A stretch of 64,000 nt of DNA from Paenibacillus timonensis (GCF_009725205.1 NZ_WNZY01000012.1:56110-120109), one strand, 5' to 3'; positions 1-8,785 are shown, counted from the first letter of the stretch. Translations and numbers: made by a program. Notes: generated by a model not told the origin, from the sequence alone.

Positions 1-485
1 TAAAAAGTACCGCTATCGTTACCCGGGGATGCGCTTCGCACGCAAATAGCGGTAAATTATGGCCTTATTGGGCCGGATTACAGCTCCAGATGGCGCTGAT
101 GCCCGAAATAAGGGTACAACTTACCGCTATTTTGCACTAAACAGGTGCTTTCAGTGAAATAGCGGTAAATTTTACCGCTATCTGGCTGATTTATGTCCCA
201 AATGCTCCGATGCTGAACATAAGAACACTTTATAACGCTATATTGCTGCTGCACCTGCTACACAACCTCTAATGAGTCACTCGCCCTTGTTACAAGTTGC
301 TGTCCCAGATCCTTTATCGATCCATCCAACGTTCAACGTTCAACGTTTTACGACTGTACCTCGCACCGATCCACCATCGTGCCTAGCACCAGCCAGTCGC
401 CGTTGAATTGCCTTACACTACACTCCTCAGCTTCCTGTCCGACCACATCTCATATACAGTCACGCTTCCTGCCGACTTCACTCCA
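1..485. repeat. Gene-free stretch with an array of TACCGCTAT words
   Basis: No supportable gene. The 9-mer TACCGCTAT occurs at 8-16, 122-130 and 173-181, its reverse complement at 46-54 and 159-167, and a one-mismatch copy at 233-241. Spacings are 38, 76, 37, 14 and 60. CCTTATT/AATAAGG words lie between copies (about 62-69 and 108-114). A separate triple tandem CAACGTT lies at 327-347. Open frames from 379 to 1223 on the + strand are shadows of mutY. Confidence 0.6.
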
Positions 486-1670
486 CTACGAGGCAAAATA
501 TCCGTTCAGAATGCGCAGGAAAACGTTCGGGAACGCCAGGTTGTCCATGTCCTCCCGAGTGATCCACCGGTACTCGGAGGTTGTGTCTTCGCCGCCCGCC
601 GCGTCATACGCCGCGGCGGTCTCGGCCACGGCCGCGGGGCTGACGCCCCCGCCGGCCGGCGCCTGCATTGGAATCTCCGCGTCAAAGCGAAAGACGCGGA
701 GATTCCAATGGATGTGGCTGAACGTGTGCTCCGCGTTCAGCAGCGCCCCGCCCGGCCGGGCGGGCACCCCGGCGGCGGCCAGAACCGCCGCCAGCCGGTC
801 CATCGCCGGGCCGTCGGGCAAGCCGGCGCCTTCGCCCGGCACGGCGTCGGCGGGGATATGGGGCAGCTCCCACATCCGTGCGAGCAGCCCCGTGTCCGGC
901 CGCCGGCGCACGAGCACGCGGCCGGACAATGCCCCGCCGCCTTCGACGAGGGCGGCGAGCCGGTACTCCGGCCGCGGCGGCTTCGCCTTGCTCTTGACCG
1001 GCAGGCGCTCCTCTGCGCCCTCAAGCCGGCCGGCGCAGCGGGCCATCACCGGGCAAACCAGGCATTGCGGCGACTTGGGCGTGCAGACGAGCGCGCCCAG
1101 CTCCATCAAGGCCTGATTGAAGTCGGAGGCCCGCCCTTCCGGGATCAGCTCCGCGGCCAGTTCCTCCATGAGGGTGCGTGTCCCGACCTTCGCCACGTCT
1201 TCCTCAATCAGGAAGTAGCGTGACAGCACCCGCATGACGTTCCCGTCCACCGCTGGCTCCGGGCGGTTAAATGCGATGCTCAGGATGGCCCCGGTTGTAT
1301 ACGGGCCAACTCCCTTCAAGGCGGACACCTCCGCCTTGGTATTCGGCACGATCCCGCCGTGCCGCTCCATGACCTGTTTGGCCGCCGCTTGCAGATTGCG
1401 GGCCCGAGAATAATAACCAAGCCCTTCCCAGCACTTCAGCACGTCTTCCTCCGGCGCCTCCGCCAAATCAGCAATCGTCGGGAAGCGCTCAATAAACCGC
1501 TGAAAATACGGAATAACCGTATCCACGCGCGTCTGCTGCAGCATAATCTCCGACACCCAAATATAATAAGGATCGCGGTGCCTGCGCCAAGGCAGGTCCC
1601 GCTTGGATTGCTCGTACCAGCCGAGCAGCTCCGTACTGAAAAATATCCGTGTTTCCCTGTTTCCCCGCAT
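486..1670 (-). CDS. mutY: A/G-specific adenine DNA glycosylase MutY
   Basis: Excises adenine mispaired with 8-oxoguanine (base excision repair, cytoplasm). The 394-residue product has the helix-hairpin-helix glycosylase fold. The catalytic Glu is residue 41 in WVSEIMLQQTRV. The HhH loop LKGVGPYTTG is at about 118-127, followed by VDGNVMRVLSR with the essential Asp142. A 4Fe-4S loop uses Cys196, Cys203, Cys206 and Cys212 (C-x6-C-x2-C-x5-C). The C-terminal third is the NUDIX-like 8-oxoG-recognition domain with EHTFSHIHW. Length is slightly above the usual 350-370. It lies 12 bp downstream of acpS on the same strand, so they are probably co-transcribed. The C-terminal region is very GC-rich and contains a perfect 18-bp inverted repeat (666-710), described separately. 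Confidence 0.96.
   Translation of the reverse strand: MRGNRETRIFFSTELLGWYEQSKRDLPWRRHRDPYYIWVSEIMLQQTRVDTVIPYFQRFIERFPTIADLAEAPEEDVLKCWEGLGYYSRARNLQAAAKQVMERHGGIVPNTKAEVSALKGVGPYTTGAILSIAFNRPEPAVDGNVMRVLSRYFLIEEDVAKVGTRTLMEELAAELIPEGRASDFNQALMELGALVCTPKSPQCLVCPVMARCAGRLEGAEERLPVKSKAKPPRPEYRLAALVEGGGALSGRVLVRRRPDTGLLARMWELPHIPADAVPGEGAGLPDGPAMDRLAAVLAAAGVPARPGGALLNAEHTFSHIHWNLRVFRFDAEIPMQAPAGGGVSPAAVAETAAAYDAAGGEDTTSEYRWITREDMDNLAFPNVFLRILNGYFAS
666..710. repeat. Perfect 18-bp inverted repeat inside mutY
   Basis: Arms at 666-683 and 693-710 (CATTGGAATCTCCGCGTC and its exact complement) flank a 9-nt AAAGCGAAA loop. The arms encode HWNLRV and DAEIPM in mutY. The reading frame stays open through it. 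Confidence 0.9.
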
Positions 1671-1682
1671 GTTGCTCTCCTT

Positions 1683-2090
1683 CTATTTCACGCGTTCCAC
1701 CACAGCAAAAGCCGAAGCCAGCTGCCGCTCATGCGTAATGCTAAGATGTATGGCGTATCCGTCGTCCTCCGGACGATTCGCTCCAGTTAACCCCAGCCGT
1801 TCCCATGCCTCCGGAGTCAATGAAACCGACGGCTTCCCGTTCGCATCGGGCAAGATCTCCATGTCGGTAAAGCTCAGCACCTGGCCGATCCCGCAGCCAA
1901 ACGCCTTGCTGACCGCTTCCTTGGCCGCGAACCGCCCCGCCAAAAACTCCGCTGGACGAGCCGATTGACCCGGCAACTCCAGCTCCGCTGCGGTCAAGAT
2001 CCGCCGCCGAAACCGTTCGCCGATCGCCTTGTTCAACAAGCGCTCCATGCGATGAATTTCGACGATGTCATGTCCGATTCCGAAAATCAA
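1683..2090 (-). CDS. acpS: Holo-[acyl-carrier-protein] synthase
   Basis: Transfers 4'-phosphopantetheine from CoA to the serine of acyl carrier protein, activating fatty-acid synthesis. The 135-residue product has both AcpS signatures: GIGHDIVEI at 4-12 (Mg2+-binding Asp8) and FAAKEAVSKAFG at about 54-65 (Glu58). Length is typical for the trimeric AcpS-type enzyme (about 120-135). It is first of a likely two-gene unit with mutY. The start lies at the window's only good in-frame ATG before the GIGHD motif. Confidence 0.95.
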   Translation of the reverse strand: MIFGIGHDIVEIHRMERLLNKAIGERFRRRILTAAELELPGQSARPAEFLAGRFAAKEAVSKAFGCGIGQVLSFTDMEILPDANGKPSVSLTPEAWERLGLTGANRPEDDGYAIHLSITHERQLASAFAVVERVK

Positions 2091-2309
2091 AAGGCAGCCC
2101 TTCTTCCTTCTATCTTCTTCCTTCTATCCTGGCGTCTCGTCCGGGACTAGCCCGTAGACGGCCGCTTCCCCCATTGTATCAGGGAACCCGCAGCGGTGCG
2201 AGTCTTGGTGAGAACGGAATTGATCCCTTTCACACCAACCGCAAGATTGATCAAGAAGAGCATCCATCTATCAGCTATACTATAGGCATAGACCGGTCTG
2301 GAGGAAGTT

Positions 2310-3215
2310 ATGAACCAAATCCGCATCATTCAACAAAGCATCGAATATATCGAAGCGCGGCTGGGCGAGGAGCTTACGTTAGCCGAAGTGGCCAAGGCGA
2401 TGTTTTACTCCGAATACCATTTCCATCGCACGTTCCTCTACTTCGTTGGGGATACGATGACCTCTTACGTCCGAAAGCGAAGACTTTCCCAAGCGGCCGA
2501 GCTCCTGGCCCATTCCGACATGAAGGTACTCGATATTGCGCTGCATTGCGGCTTCAGCTCCCACGAAGCTTTCACCCGAGCCTTCCGGAAAATGTACGGG
2601 ATCTTGCCGACGGAATGCCGCCGCCGCGGCTGCCCGCCTTACCTGGTGCCTAGGGCCAACCCGCTTCGAGACTTCGTTGCCCAAATTTCTTACGATTGGG
2701 GAGATTATGACATGCAATACCGTATCGAGCAAGTTCCGTCCATGCGTATCCTGGGATTTTCGCTGCAAACGTCTACTGTAGAAGGGGAAAATCACAAAGA
2801 CATCCCGGCTTTCTGGCAAAAATACATGCGCGAACAATGGGCCTCTCGCGTGCCCGGCAAGCTTCACCCCAACGTCGAGTTGGGCGTCTGCACCACCGTG
2901 GACGAAGACGGCACATTCCGTTATATCATCGGCTTTGAGGTCGACGAAACGGCTGAGGTTCAAGAAGGCCTAACCGAGTTTCGAATCCCGCCGGCCACCT
3001 ATGCCATCTTCACCACTCCGCCAGCCGGCGAAGCTGACTTCACCTCATCCATCCAGCAAACTTGGGACGAGATCTTCACCAACTGGTTCCCGTCGTCCGG
3101 CTATGAGCAAGTGGCTGCACCCGATTTCGAATGGTACGACGAACGCTGCTGGCCGAAGGAAGACAAACAGATCGACATTTACATTCCAGTTCAACCGGCT
3201 GGCGCGAAAGCCTAA
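2310..3215 (+). CDS. AraC-family regulator with GyrI-like effector domain
   Basis: DNA-binding transcription factor. Residues 1-105 form the two helix-turn-helix AraC domain (LAEVAKAMFYSEYHFHRTF and LDIALHCGFSSHEAFTRAFR). From about residue 135, MQYRIEQVPSMRILGF begins a GyrI/SOUL-like small-molecule-binding domain that runs to the C terminus. This order (HTH first, effector domain last) is that of Rob/SoxS-like multidrug-sensing regulators. GGAGG stands 7 nt before the ATG. A TATACT -10-like box lies at about 2277-2282. It is transcribed convergently toward the yknWXYZ-type exporter, so control of that exporter is possible but unproven. Confidence 0.85.
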   Translation: MNQIRIIQQSIEYIEARLGEELTLAEVAKAMFYSEYHFHRTFLYFVGDTMTSYVRKRRLSQAAELLAHSDMKVLDIALHCGFSSHEAFTRAFRKMYGILPTECRRRGCPPYLVPRANPLRDFVAQISYDWGDYDMQYRIEQVPSMRILGFSLQTSTVEGENHKDIPAFWQKYMREQWASRVPGKLHPNVELGVCTTVDEDGTFRYIIGFEVDETAEVQEGLTEFRIPPATYAIFTTPPAGEADFTSSIQQTWDEIFTNWFPSSGYEQVAAPDFEWYDERCWPKEDKQIDIYIPVQPAGAKA

Positions 3216-3254
3216 TCCTGGCTTATCTGTCAGGCCCAGCAGCCCCACAAACAA

Positions 3255-3291
3255 AACAACCCGATTCCTCCGTACGGAGGAACGGGTTGTT
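3255..3291. terminator. Bidirectional terminator
   Basis: Near-perfect hairpin: AACAACCCG (3255-3263) pairs with CGGGTTGTT (3283-3291) around a self-complementary TTCCTCCGTACGGAGGAA core. It sits between convergent genes. Confidence 0.85.
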
Positions 3292-3308
3292 TCACTTTAT
3301 TAATAGGG

Positions 3309-4508
3309 CTACTCGTACCGCAGCGATTCGATCGGATGCAGCTTCGACGCTTTGTTCGCCGGATACAACCCGAAGAAAATACCCACCGCGGCCGAAAATC
3401 CGAAAGCCAGCAAAATCGCCCAAACCGAGACGACAAACGGCCAACCCGAAATCAATGCAAACACCCAGGCCGCCAATAAACCGAGCAACGCACCGAGCGT
3501 CCCGCCAAAGAACGAGAGAATCACCGCTTCAATCATGAACTGAAGCATGATGGTCCCTGGCGTTGCGCCGATCGCTTTACGGATCCCGATTTCCCGAGTC
3601 CGCTCCGTCACGGAGACCAGCATGATGTTCATGACCCCGATCCCCCCGACCAACAGGGAAATGCCGGCGATGGAGCCGATAATCGTCTGCAGGATGGAGA
3701 ACGTGCTTTTGATCATTTGCTCGGCATCTTTTGCCGATTCTGAGACATATGCGTCCTTGCTCACGTTCTTCCGATCCGCCAACCAGGATTTGATCGACTC
3801 CACCGTTTCGTCCATTCTCTCCGGCGAAGTGGGCAGGACTTCGATCATGCCTAGCCGGTCACTTGGCCCTTCCCCGTCCGTAGGCATGGCGGTAATGGGT
3901 GCGTAAGCGGAATAACGCTCTCCGCCCATCCCGCTCATGAGGCTCTCCTGCACCTTATACACCCCAACGATCCGGAACAGTCCCCCGGATAACTGGATCT
4001 TCCGGCCGATTGCCCCTTGCGCAGACCCAAATACTTTATCTGCATATTTGGCCTCGACCACAATGGTTTTTTGACGCGCCCGTTCCTCCTGAGAATTGAA
4101 AAAGCGCCCTGCCACCATATCGATTTTTTGCAGCTTGGGCGATTCCGAAGTCGTCCCGGTCACGCTGAATTGCAAATCGTCCTTCTTAAATTTGCTCGTC
4201 ATGCCGTAGGACGACGACGCAGAAACGTAACGCACCCCCGGAAGCTTACGGATTTCAGCTAATTCCCGCTGCCGGAAATAGGTATTGTCATCGGGTTCTC
4301 CGTTGTTATAGTTCGGATAAATCAGGAAATATCCATCTTCGTAATTCGACATTTCGGACATAATCGAGCTTTGGCCGGCTTGCCCGATGGACACGACCGT
4401 AACCACCGCGGCGACGCCAAAGACGATGCCGATCATCGTCAGGAAGGAACGCAGCTTGTTCATTCGGAGATTGTCCAGGGCAACGAGGATACTCTCCCAA
4501 ATGCTCAT
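3309..4508 (-). CDS. yknZ: MacB/FtsX-type ABC permease, YknZ-like
   Basis: Membrane subunit of a MacB-type exporter. The 399-residue product has the MacB layout: one N-terminal TM segment (about 18-42), a large extracytoplasmic domain (about 43-280), then three TM segments. The hallmark VMNIMLVSVTERTREIGIRKAIGA follows the second TM. The start overlaps the ATPase stop by 4 bp. The gene order Yip1 protein, HlyD-like adaptor, ATPase, permease matches B. subtilis yknWXYZ, a four-part transporter that protects against the SdpC cannibalism toxin. That substrate is carried over from the family and is not shown here. Confidence 0.85.
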   Translation of the reverse strand: MSIWESILVALDNLRMNKLRSFLTMIGIVFGVAAVVTVVSIGQAGQSSIMSEMSNYEDGYFLIYPNYNNGEPDDNTYFRQRELAEIRKLPGVRYVSASSSYGMTSKFKKDDLQFSVTGTTSESPKLQKIDMVAGRFFNSQEERARQKTIVVEAKYADKVFGSAQGAIGRKIQLSGGLFRIVGVYKVQESLMSGMGGERYSAYAPITAMPTDGEGPSDRLGMIEVLPTSPERMDETVESIKSWLADRKNVSKDAYVSESAKDAEQMIKSTFSILQTIIGSIAGISLLVGGIGVMNIMLVSVTERTREIGIRKAIGATPGTIMLQFMIEAVILSFFGGTLGALLGLLAAWVFALISGWPFVVSVWAILLAFGFSAAVGIFFGLYPANKASKLHPIESLRYE

Positions 4509-5194
4509 AGGCTAACACTTCCTTTACGCTTGTCGCTTAAGATCCGGCCGTCCCCAAACGTAATGATTCGGTCGGCATGCTCGGCGATATCCGGCTCGTG
4601 GGTAACGAGCACGATCGTCGTGCCATCGGCATGAATTTCTTTGAACAACTCCATGATTTCAGAGGACGATTTCGTATCCAAGTTTCCTGTTGGCTCGTCG
4701 GCTAACAGGATTGGCGCGTTCATCGTTAGTGCCCGGGCGATCGCGACCCGCTGCTTCTGCCCCCCGGAGAGCTCATTCGGACGATGCTTGACCCGTTCGG
4801 CTAGTCCAACCCTGCCCAGCAGCTCAAGCGCCCGTTCGTTGCGCTTCTCCCGGGAAATGCCGGCATACATCATCGGTAGCGTGACGTTCTGCAAGACGGT
4901 TTGTCGGCCCAGCAGATTAAAGCTTTGGAAGACAAAACCGATTTTACGGTTTCGCACCCGGGACAGTTCCTCCTCGCTCAGGGACTGCACCGGATCTCCA
5001 TCCAGCTCATAGCTACCGGCGGTCGGGATATCGAGGCAGCCGATAATGTTCATCAGCGTCGACTTGCCGGAGCCCGACGAGCCCATGATCGCTACGAACT
5101 CGCCTTTTTCGATATTCAAGTCGAGCGGCATCAAGGCCTGCACCTCGAGAGGACCGTTTTTATATACCTTGGTGATTCCTTCCAGCGTAATCAT
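4505..5194 (-). CDS. yknY: ABC transporter ATPase, YknY/MacB-like
   Basis: Energises the adjacent permease. At 229 residues it is a LolD/MacB-type ATPase: Walker A GSSGSGKST (about 39-47), Q-loop in FVFQSFNLLGRQ, signature LSGGQKQR, Walker B ILLADEPTGNLD, and switch His in VTHEPDIAEHADR. It overlaps the preceding and following genes by 4 bp each, so translational coupling is likely. Confidence 0.92.
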   Translation of the reverse strand: MITLEGITKVYKNGPLEVQALMPLDLNIEKGEFVAIMGSSGSGKSTLMNIIGCLDIPTAGSYELDGDPVQSLSEEELSRVRNRKIGFVFQSFNLLGRQTVLQNVTLPMMYAGISREKRNERALELLGRVGLAERVKHRPNELSGGQKQRVAIARALTMNAPILLADEPTGNLDTKSSSEIMELFKEIHADGTTIVLVTHEPDIAEHADRIITFGDGRILSDKRKGSVSL

Positions 5195-6258
5195 CGAACC
5201 TTCACCTTAGCGCCGTCCTGCAGTTTGTCGCCGCCTTCGACAACCACGAGGTCACCCGCGGTCACCCCTGTGAGCAGCTCGATTTGTTCTTCGCCTTCCT
5301 TGCCCGTTGTGACAAGTGCCTTAACGGCAACCCCGTCCTGGACCTTAAAGACGTACGCCTGCTCACCGTCGTACTGAACCGCGTCGATCGGCGCGAGCAA
5401 CCGTTCCTTGTCGGGAATCTCCATTTCGACCGTCACGTTATAACCTGGACGAAGCTCCGGCGATACCTGATCCAGGCTGACCTTCATTTCCACGGATGTA
5501 TCCTTGGATGTCGGATCGGACAGCCCTGCCGTTGGAGCCAGGTAAGAGATCGTGCCGTCATAACTGTCCGTGAAGGCCTCGCCGGTAACGACGGTCTTCA
5601 TCCCTTGTGCCGCTTTCCCTGCATCCAACTCGTTCAGGTATGCCGTTACCTTCAGACTGCTCACATCAGCAATCTTCGCGATTTCTCCGCCTTCGGCAAG
5701 CATTTGTCCTGCGTTCGCTGTTAGAGAGGTAACCACGCCGTCCGCAGGAGCCAGCACCTGCTGGTTTGCGAGCTGCTTCTCCAGGGATTCGATCGTTAAC
5801 TGACTGGATCGGATACGTAAATCATAGGCAGTGAGGTCCAGCTCCTTCGGCTCCTGGTCGGGGTTTTCGGTAAACGCCTGCTTGAAGCTTTCAAAATGCT
5901 GCTTCTTAGCCGCCAGCCGCTCTGCTTCGGTCAATTGCAGATTAATTTGCTCCTTCTCTAGCTGGTCCTTGACCTGCTCCATACTAAGCGTTAATAGAAT
6001 CTGTCCCTTCTTGACCGCATCGCCCTGCTTGACCTTCAAAGCTCCCACTACGCCGCTAGCCGGCGCATATACTGCCGTCGTCTGTCCCGGCTCCAGCTTG
6101 CCATTCGTAAAGATCTGCTCGACGATCTTCCCCATCGTTACTTCTGCGGTCTTCACCTCGGCCGCCCGATTGAGCCCCACCATATTGGTGATCACCAACG
6201 CGACGACGGCCAATCCTACGACGGCACCCCAAAACCATTTCTTCTTGAACAAGTCCAT
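5191..6258 (-). CDS. yknX: HlyD/RND-type membrane-fusion adaptor, YknX-like
   Basis: Extracytoplasmic adaptor connecting the MacB-like permease to substrate or wall. One N-terminal anchor (about 8-27) is followed by a biotinyl-lipoyl-like half (PASGVVGALKVKQGDAVKKGQILLTL), a coiled-coil hairpin at about 110-160, the second lipoyl half (LAPADGVVTSLTANAGQ) and a beta-barrel region. I take the ATG at 6258 as start, because AGGA lies 6 nt upstream of it. An in-frame GTG one codon earlier is too close to the ribosome site. Confidence 0.88.
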   Translation of the reverse strand: MDLFKKKWFWGAVVGLAVVALVITNMVGLNRAAEVKTAEVTMGKIVEQIFTNGKLEPGQTTAVYAPASGVVGALKVKQGDAVKKGQILLTLSMEQVKDQLEKEQINLQLTEAERLAAKKQHFESFKQAFTENPDQEPKELDLTAYDLRIRSSQLTIESLEKQLANQQVLAPADGVVTSLTANAGQMLAEGGEIAKIADVSSLKVTAYLNELDAGKAAQGMKTVVTGEAFTDSYDGTISYLAPTAGLSDPTSKDTSVEMKVSLDQVSPELRPGYNVTVEMEIPDKERLLAPIDAVQYDGEQAYVFKVQDGVAVKALVTTGKEGEEQIELLTGVTAGDLVVVEGGDKLQDGAKVKVR

Positions 6259-6288
6259 CACCTATCCTATTTATGTATAATTGCGGAC

Positions 6289-6924
6289 TTAACTCAGCAG
6301 CAGAGAGCCCAGCGAAATGACAACCCAAGCTGCAATAATCCAGGTGGCCACCGTTTTGCGCGGCCGGTTCATAATTACCGAGGAGCCGATAATGTACAAC
6401 ACAAGGCTCCAAATGGAGAACGGATTGATCAAGGACAGTAAGCGATACATCTGGCTGGACTTATCGGCGACAAAGGCCCCTAAGCTAAGCGAAACGTCCG
6501 TAGCCGATTGAACGTCCATCGTCATGACCATTATCCCCGTAATCAAGCTGCCCACGATGCCCGGCAGGGCTGCAAATGCAGCGATGGATACAAACTGCAT
6601 GTATTTGCCTTCCCCGCGAACTACCAGATTCAGCAGCATCAGCAGCAGACCTGTCACGAACAACATGATCACCGGCATGATCGCGCCCATGATGTAAGCG
6701 GTCGTTTTCGCCGTGGCCATAAACGTTTGTTGCATGCCTGCGTCGATTTGTTGGTTCTGGAACTGCCGTTGAAACTCCTTCTCCAGCGTCGGCATCTGCA
6801 TGTAGATCACCACAACGGAGACAACCAGCAGCACCGCAAGCGCGAACAACCAAGCCGTCTTACTCTCCCGCACCCGTTTAAACGTTTCTTCCGGTGCCGT
6901 AAAAATCGTGAATACGTTTTTCAA
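6289..6924 (-). CDS. yknW: Yip1-family membrane protein, YknW-like
   Basis: Five-TM Yip1-domain protein of 211 residues, first gene of the exporter operon. The N-terminal FTIFTAPEETFKRVRESK is the usual Yip1-domain entry motif. In B. subtilis the YknW homologue helps assemble the YknXYZ complex, and the same order here supports the same role. AGGAGGGG precedes the ATG. A perfect inverted repeat lies about 60 bp upstream of the start (6986-7004). Confidence 0.8.
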   Translation of the reverse strand: MKNVFTIFTAPEETFKRVRESKTAWLFALAVLLVVSVVVIYMQMPTLEKEFQRQFQNQQIDAGMQQTFMATAKTTAYIMGAIMPVIMLFVTGLLLMLLNLVVRGEGKYMQFVSIAAFAALPGIVGSLITGIMVMTMDVQSATDVSLSLGAFVADKSSQMYRLLSLINPFSIWSLVLYIIGSSVIMNRPRKTVATWIIAAWVVISLGSLLLS

Positions 6925-7258
6925 TGAAACCCCTCCTCAAATCTCCCAACTTAACTCCATCCTATACCACTTCCAAATAAAGACTATAACATGGATCATG
7001 TTATATATACGGACAAAGTCGTAAAGAGATTCATAGGCCGTTCCATCCGCGAGTCCACGCATGCCGCTTCGTAATGTCTCCCTGCATTATAGCGTTTTCT
7101 CCTAACAACGCCACAGGCCGCGGTCCGGGATTTGTCCTGGACTTAAGTCCAAGTCCACAAGACAAAAAAACGCGAGCCTCCGGGCATAGCGCCCAGGCTC
7201 GCGTAGTGGTGATACCGATGTTTGGCCTCCGACCTTCTTCTGCCGGCGCCTCTTGTAT
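6925..7258. promoter_or_regulatory. yknW upstream region with ATAACATG inverted repeat
   Basis: No gene seen. At 6986-7004, ATAACATG and CATGTTAT form a perfect 8-bp inverted repeat with a 3-nt spacer. A TATAGT -10-like box on the - strand overlaps its left arm. This looks like an operator for the exporter operon. The right side of the gap holds the nadE terminator. Confidence 0.5.
7164..7203 (-). terminator. Terminator after nadE
   Basis: CGCGAGCCT (7171-7179) pairs with AGGCTCGCG (7195-7203). Read on the - strand, a run of seven T follows. Confidence 0.9.
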
Positions 7259-8068
7259 TCAGATACCCGGGATCGGGCTGCGCTTGTGCTCCGTCTTCCG
7301 ATAGAACGACTCCAGCCGCTCTTGGACCGCCGGATCCACCGGCTTGCCTTCGAGATAATCGCTGTTGTCATCGTAGCTGATTCCGAGCTCTTTCTCGTCC
7401 GTTTGCCCTTCCCAAAGGCCGGCGGTTGGCGCCTTATCAATGACGCTTTGCGGCACGCCGAGGCGGGCGGCAAGCTGGCGAACCTGACGTTTGTTCAGCG
7501 AGCTAAGCGGCGTGATGTCAACGGCCCCGTCGCCCCATTTGGTGTAAAAGCCGGTAATCGCCTCGGAAGCATGGTCGGTGCCAACGACAAGCAGATTAAG
7601 TTCGAAAGCCAGCGCATACTGCATGACCATCCGCGTCCGCGCCTTGATGTTGCCTTTGCCTTGCGGGCTCAGGTGACGGGATTTGCCGATTTTTTTAAAA
7701 CTGTGCTCGACTTCGAGGGCCATTTCGTCTACGGCTTCCTCAATGTTCGTCTCCGCCGTATGTTCAAGTCCAAACGCCTTGGCCACCTCGTAGCTGTGAT
7801 CGATATCCTCCTGCTCCCCGTAGGGCTGGAATACGCCCAGCGTCATATACGGTTGGCCGGTTTCCTGCGTCAGCTCGTCTGTCGCCCTTTTGCATAAGCC
7901 GGTCGCCACGGCGCTGTCGATCCCGCCGCTAATGGCAATTAAGAGGCCGGTCGTGCGCGCAGCTTTGACATGCTCCTTCAAGAAGTCAACGCGACGGCGA
8001 ATTTCCTCCTCCACGTCGATGACAGGCTTTACGCCCAACCGTTTAATGATTTCCTGTTGCAAGCTCAT
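7259..8068 (-). CDS. nadE: NH3-dependent NAD+ synthetase
   Basis: Final step of NAD biosynthesis: amidates nicotinic acid adenine dinucleotide using ATP and ammonia. The 269-residue product has the P-loop SGGIDS (47-52), the GNIKARTRMVMQYALA and GTDHASEAITGFYTKWGDG motifs, and C-terminal LGISYDDNSDYLEG and KTEHKR, all typical of NadE. An upstream ATG at 8086 is in frame but would place the GGAGGG ribosome site inside the coding region. The ATG at 8068, 8 nt after GGAGGG, is the better start and gives the normal length. No glutaminase domain, so free ammonia is used. Confidence 0.96.
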   Translation of the reverse strand: MSLQQEIIKRLGVKPVIDVEEEIRRRVDFLKEHVKAARTTGLLIAISGGIDSAVATGLCKRATDELTQETGQPYMTLGVFQPYGEQEDIDHSYEVAKAFGLEHTAETNIEEAVDEMALEVEHSFKKIGKSRHLSPQGKGNIKARTRMVMQYALAFELNLLVVGTDHASEAITGFYTKWGDGAVDITPLSSLNKRQVRQLAARLGVPQSVIDKAPTAGLWEGQTDEKELGISYDDNSDYLEGKPVDPAVQERLESFYRKTEHKRSPIPGI

Positions 8069-8127
8069 TCTTAAATCCCTCCACATCCTTAATATTACAC
8101 CCTATGTAAGTCGCATTCCCCAAATCT

Positions 8128-8170
8128 AAAAACGCCCCGGGCCCATCCGGACAATCCGGATGGCGGGGCG
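8128..8170 (-). terminator. Terminator after the bacilliredoxin gene
   Basis: CGCCCC and CCATCCGG pair with CCGGATGG and GGGGCG. The - strand reading ends in a T-rich tail. Confidence 0.85.
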
Positions 8171-8206
8171 AAAGCGGCTGGCGGTTCGGCCGCCGCCAGG
8201 ATCTGC

Positions 8207-8641
8207 TTACCGGCAGAACCGGTCGAACGCGCTGGTCAGATCGGCGGCGATTTCCTCAGCCGAACGATCTTCAATTTGGTGGCGCTCGATGAAATGGACA
8301 AGCTCTCCGTCCTTCATCAAAGCGATCGAAGGCGAAGAAGGCGGATACGGCGCGAAATATTCGCGTGCTTTTGCCGTTGCTTCCTTGTCTTGTCCGGCGA
8401 ATACGGTGAACAAGTGATCCGGCGTCAGATCGTGCTGCAGCGCCTTCGCAACGCCAGGACGGCATTGCCCCGCCGCGCAACCGCAAACGGAATTAACAAC
8501 GACCAGTGTCGTTCCCTTCGCGTTTGGCAACTTCTCCTCGACTTCGTCCGGCAAGCGCAGCTCTTGAACGCCCAGCACGGTCAATTCGTCTCTCATCGGT
8601 TGCACCATGTCTCGCATATATTGGTCAAATGACATCGACAT
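8207..8641 (-). CDS. brxA: Bacilliredoxin, BrxA/BrxB (YphP/YqiW) family
   Basis: Removes bacillithiol from S-bacillithiolated proteins in the cytoplasm, by family knowledge. The 144-residue thioredoxin-fold protein has VVVNSVCGCAAGQCRPG, whose CGC motif (Cys53, Cys55) is the active site. The middle segment FAGQDKEATAKAREYF and PSSPSIAL match YphP closely. An extra Cys60 is present. GGAG stands 9 nt before the ATG. Presence implies that the organism makes bacillithiol. BrxA and BrxB cannot be separated by eye, so the symbol is tentative. Confidence 0.88.
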   Translation of the reverse strand: MSMSFDQYMRDMVQPMRDELTVLGVQELRLPDEVEEKLPNAKGTTLVVVNSVCGCAAGQCRPGVAKALQHDLTPDHLFTVFAGQDKEATAKAREYFAPYPPSSPSIALMKDGELVHFIERHQIEDRSAEEIAADLTSAFDRFCR

Positions 8642-8785
8642 TACCTATCACTCCTTATGCAATAATGAAATGGCTTGTTACCCAAGCGCCGCGCCATGCG
8701 TCGCTCCTAGCCAGATTAATTTTATTATACATTCATAAGGAAGGAAAGCAACTCTCCCCTATCGCTCCCCACAACCCATTCGGGC

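Noticed and set aside
327..347. Triple CAACGTT as the start of a CRISPR-like or satellite array
   Set aside because: Only three 7-bp units with no spacers; a simple short tandem repeat.
379..1223. Two long + strand open frames over mutY
   Set aside because: Shadows caused by the GC-rich mutY gene; no ribosome site or recognisable domain.
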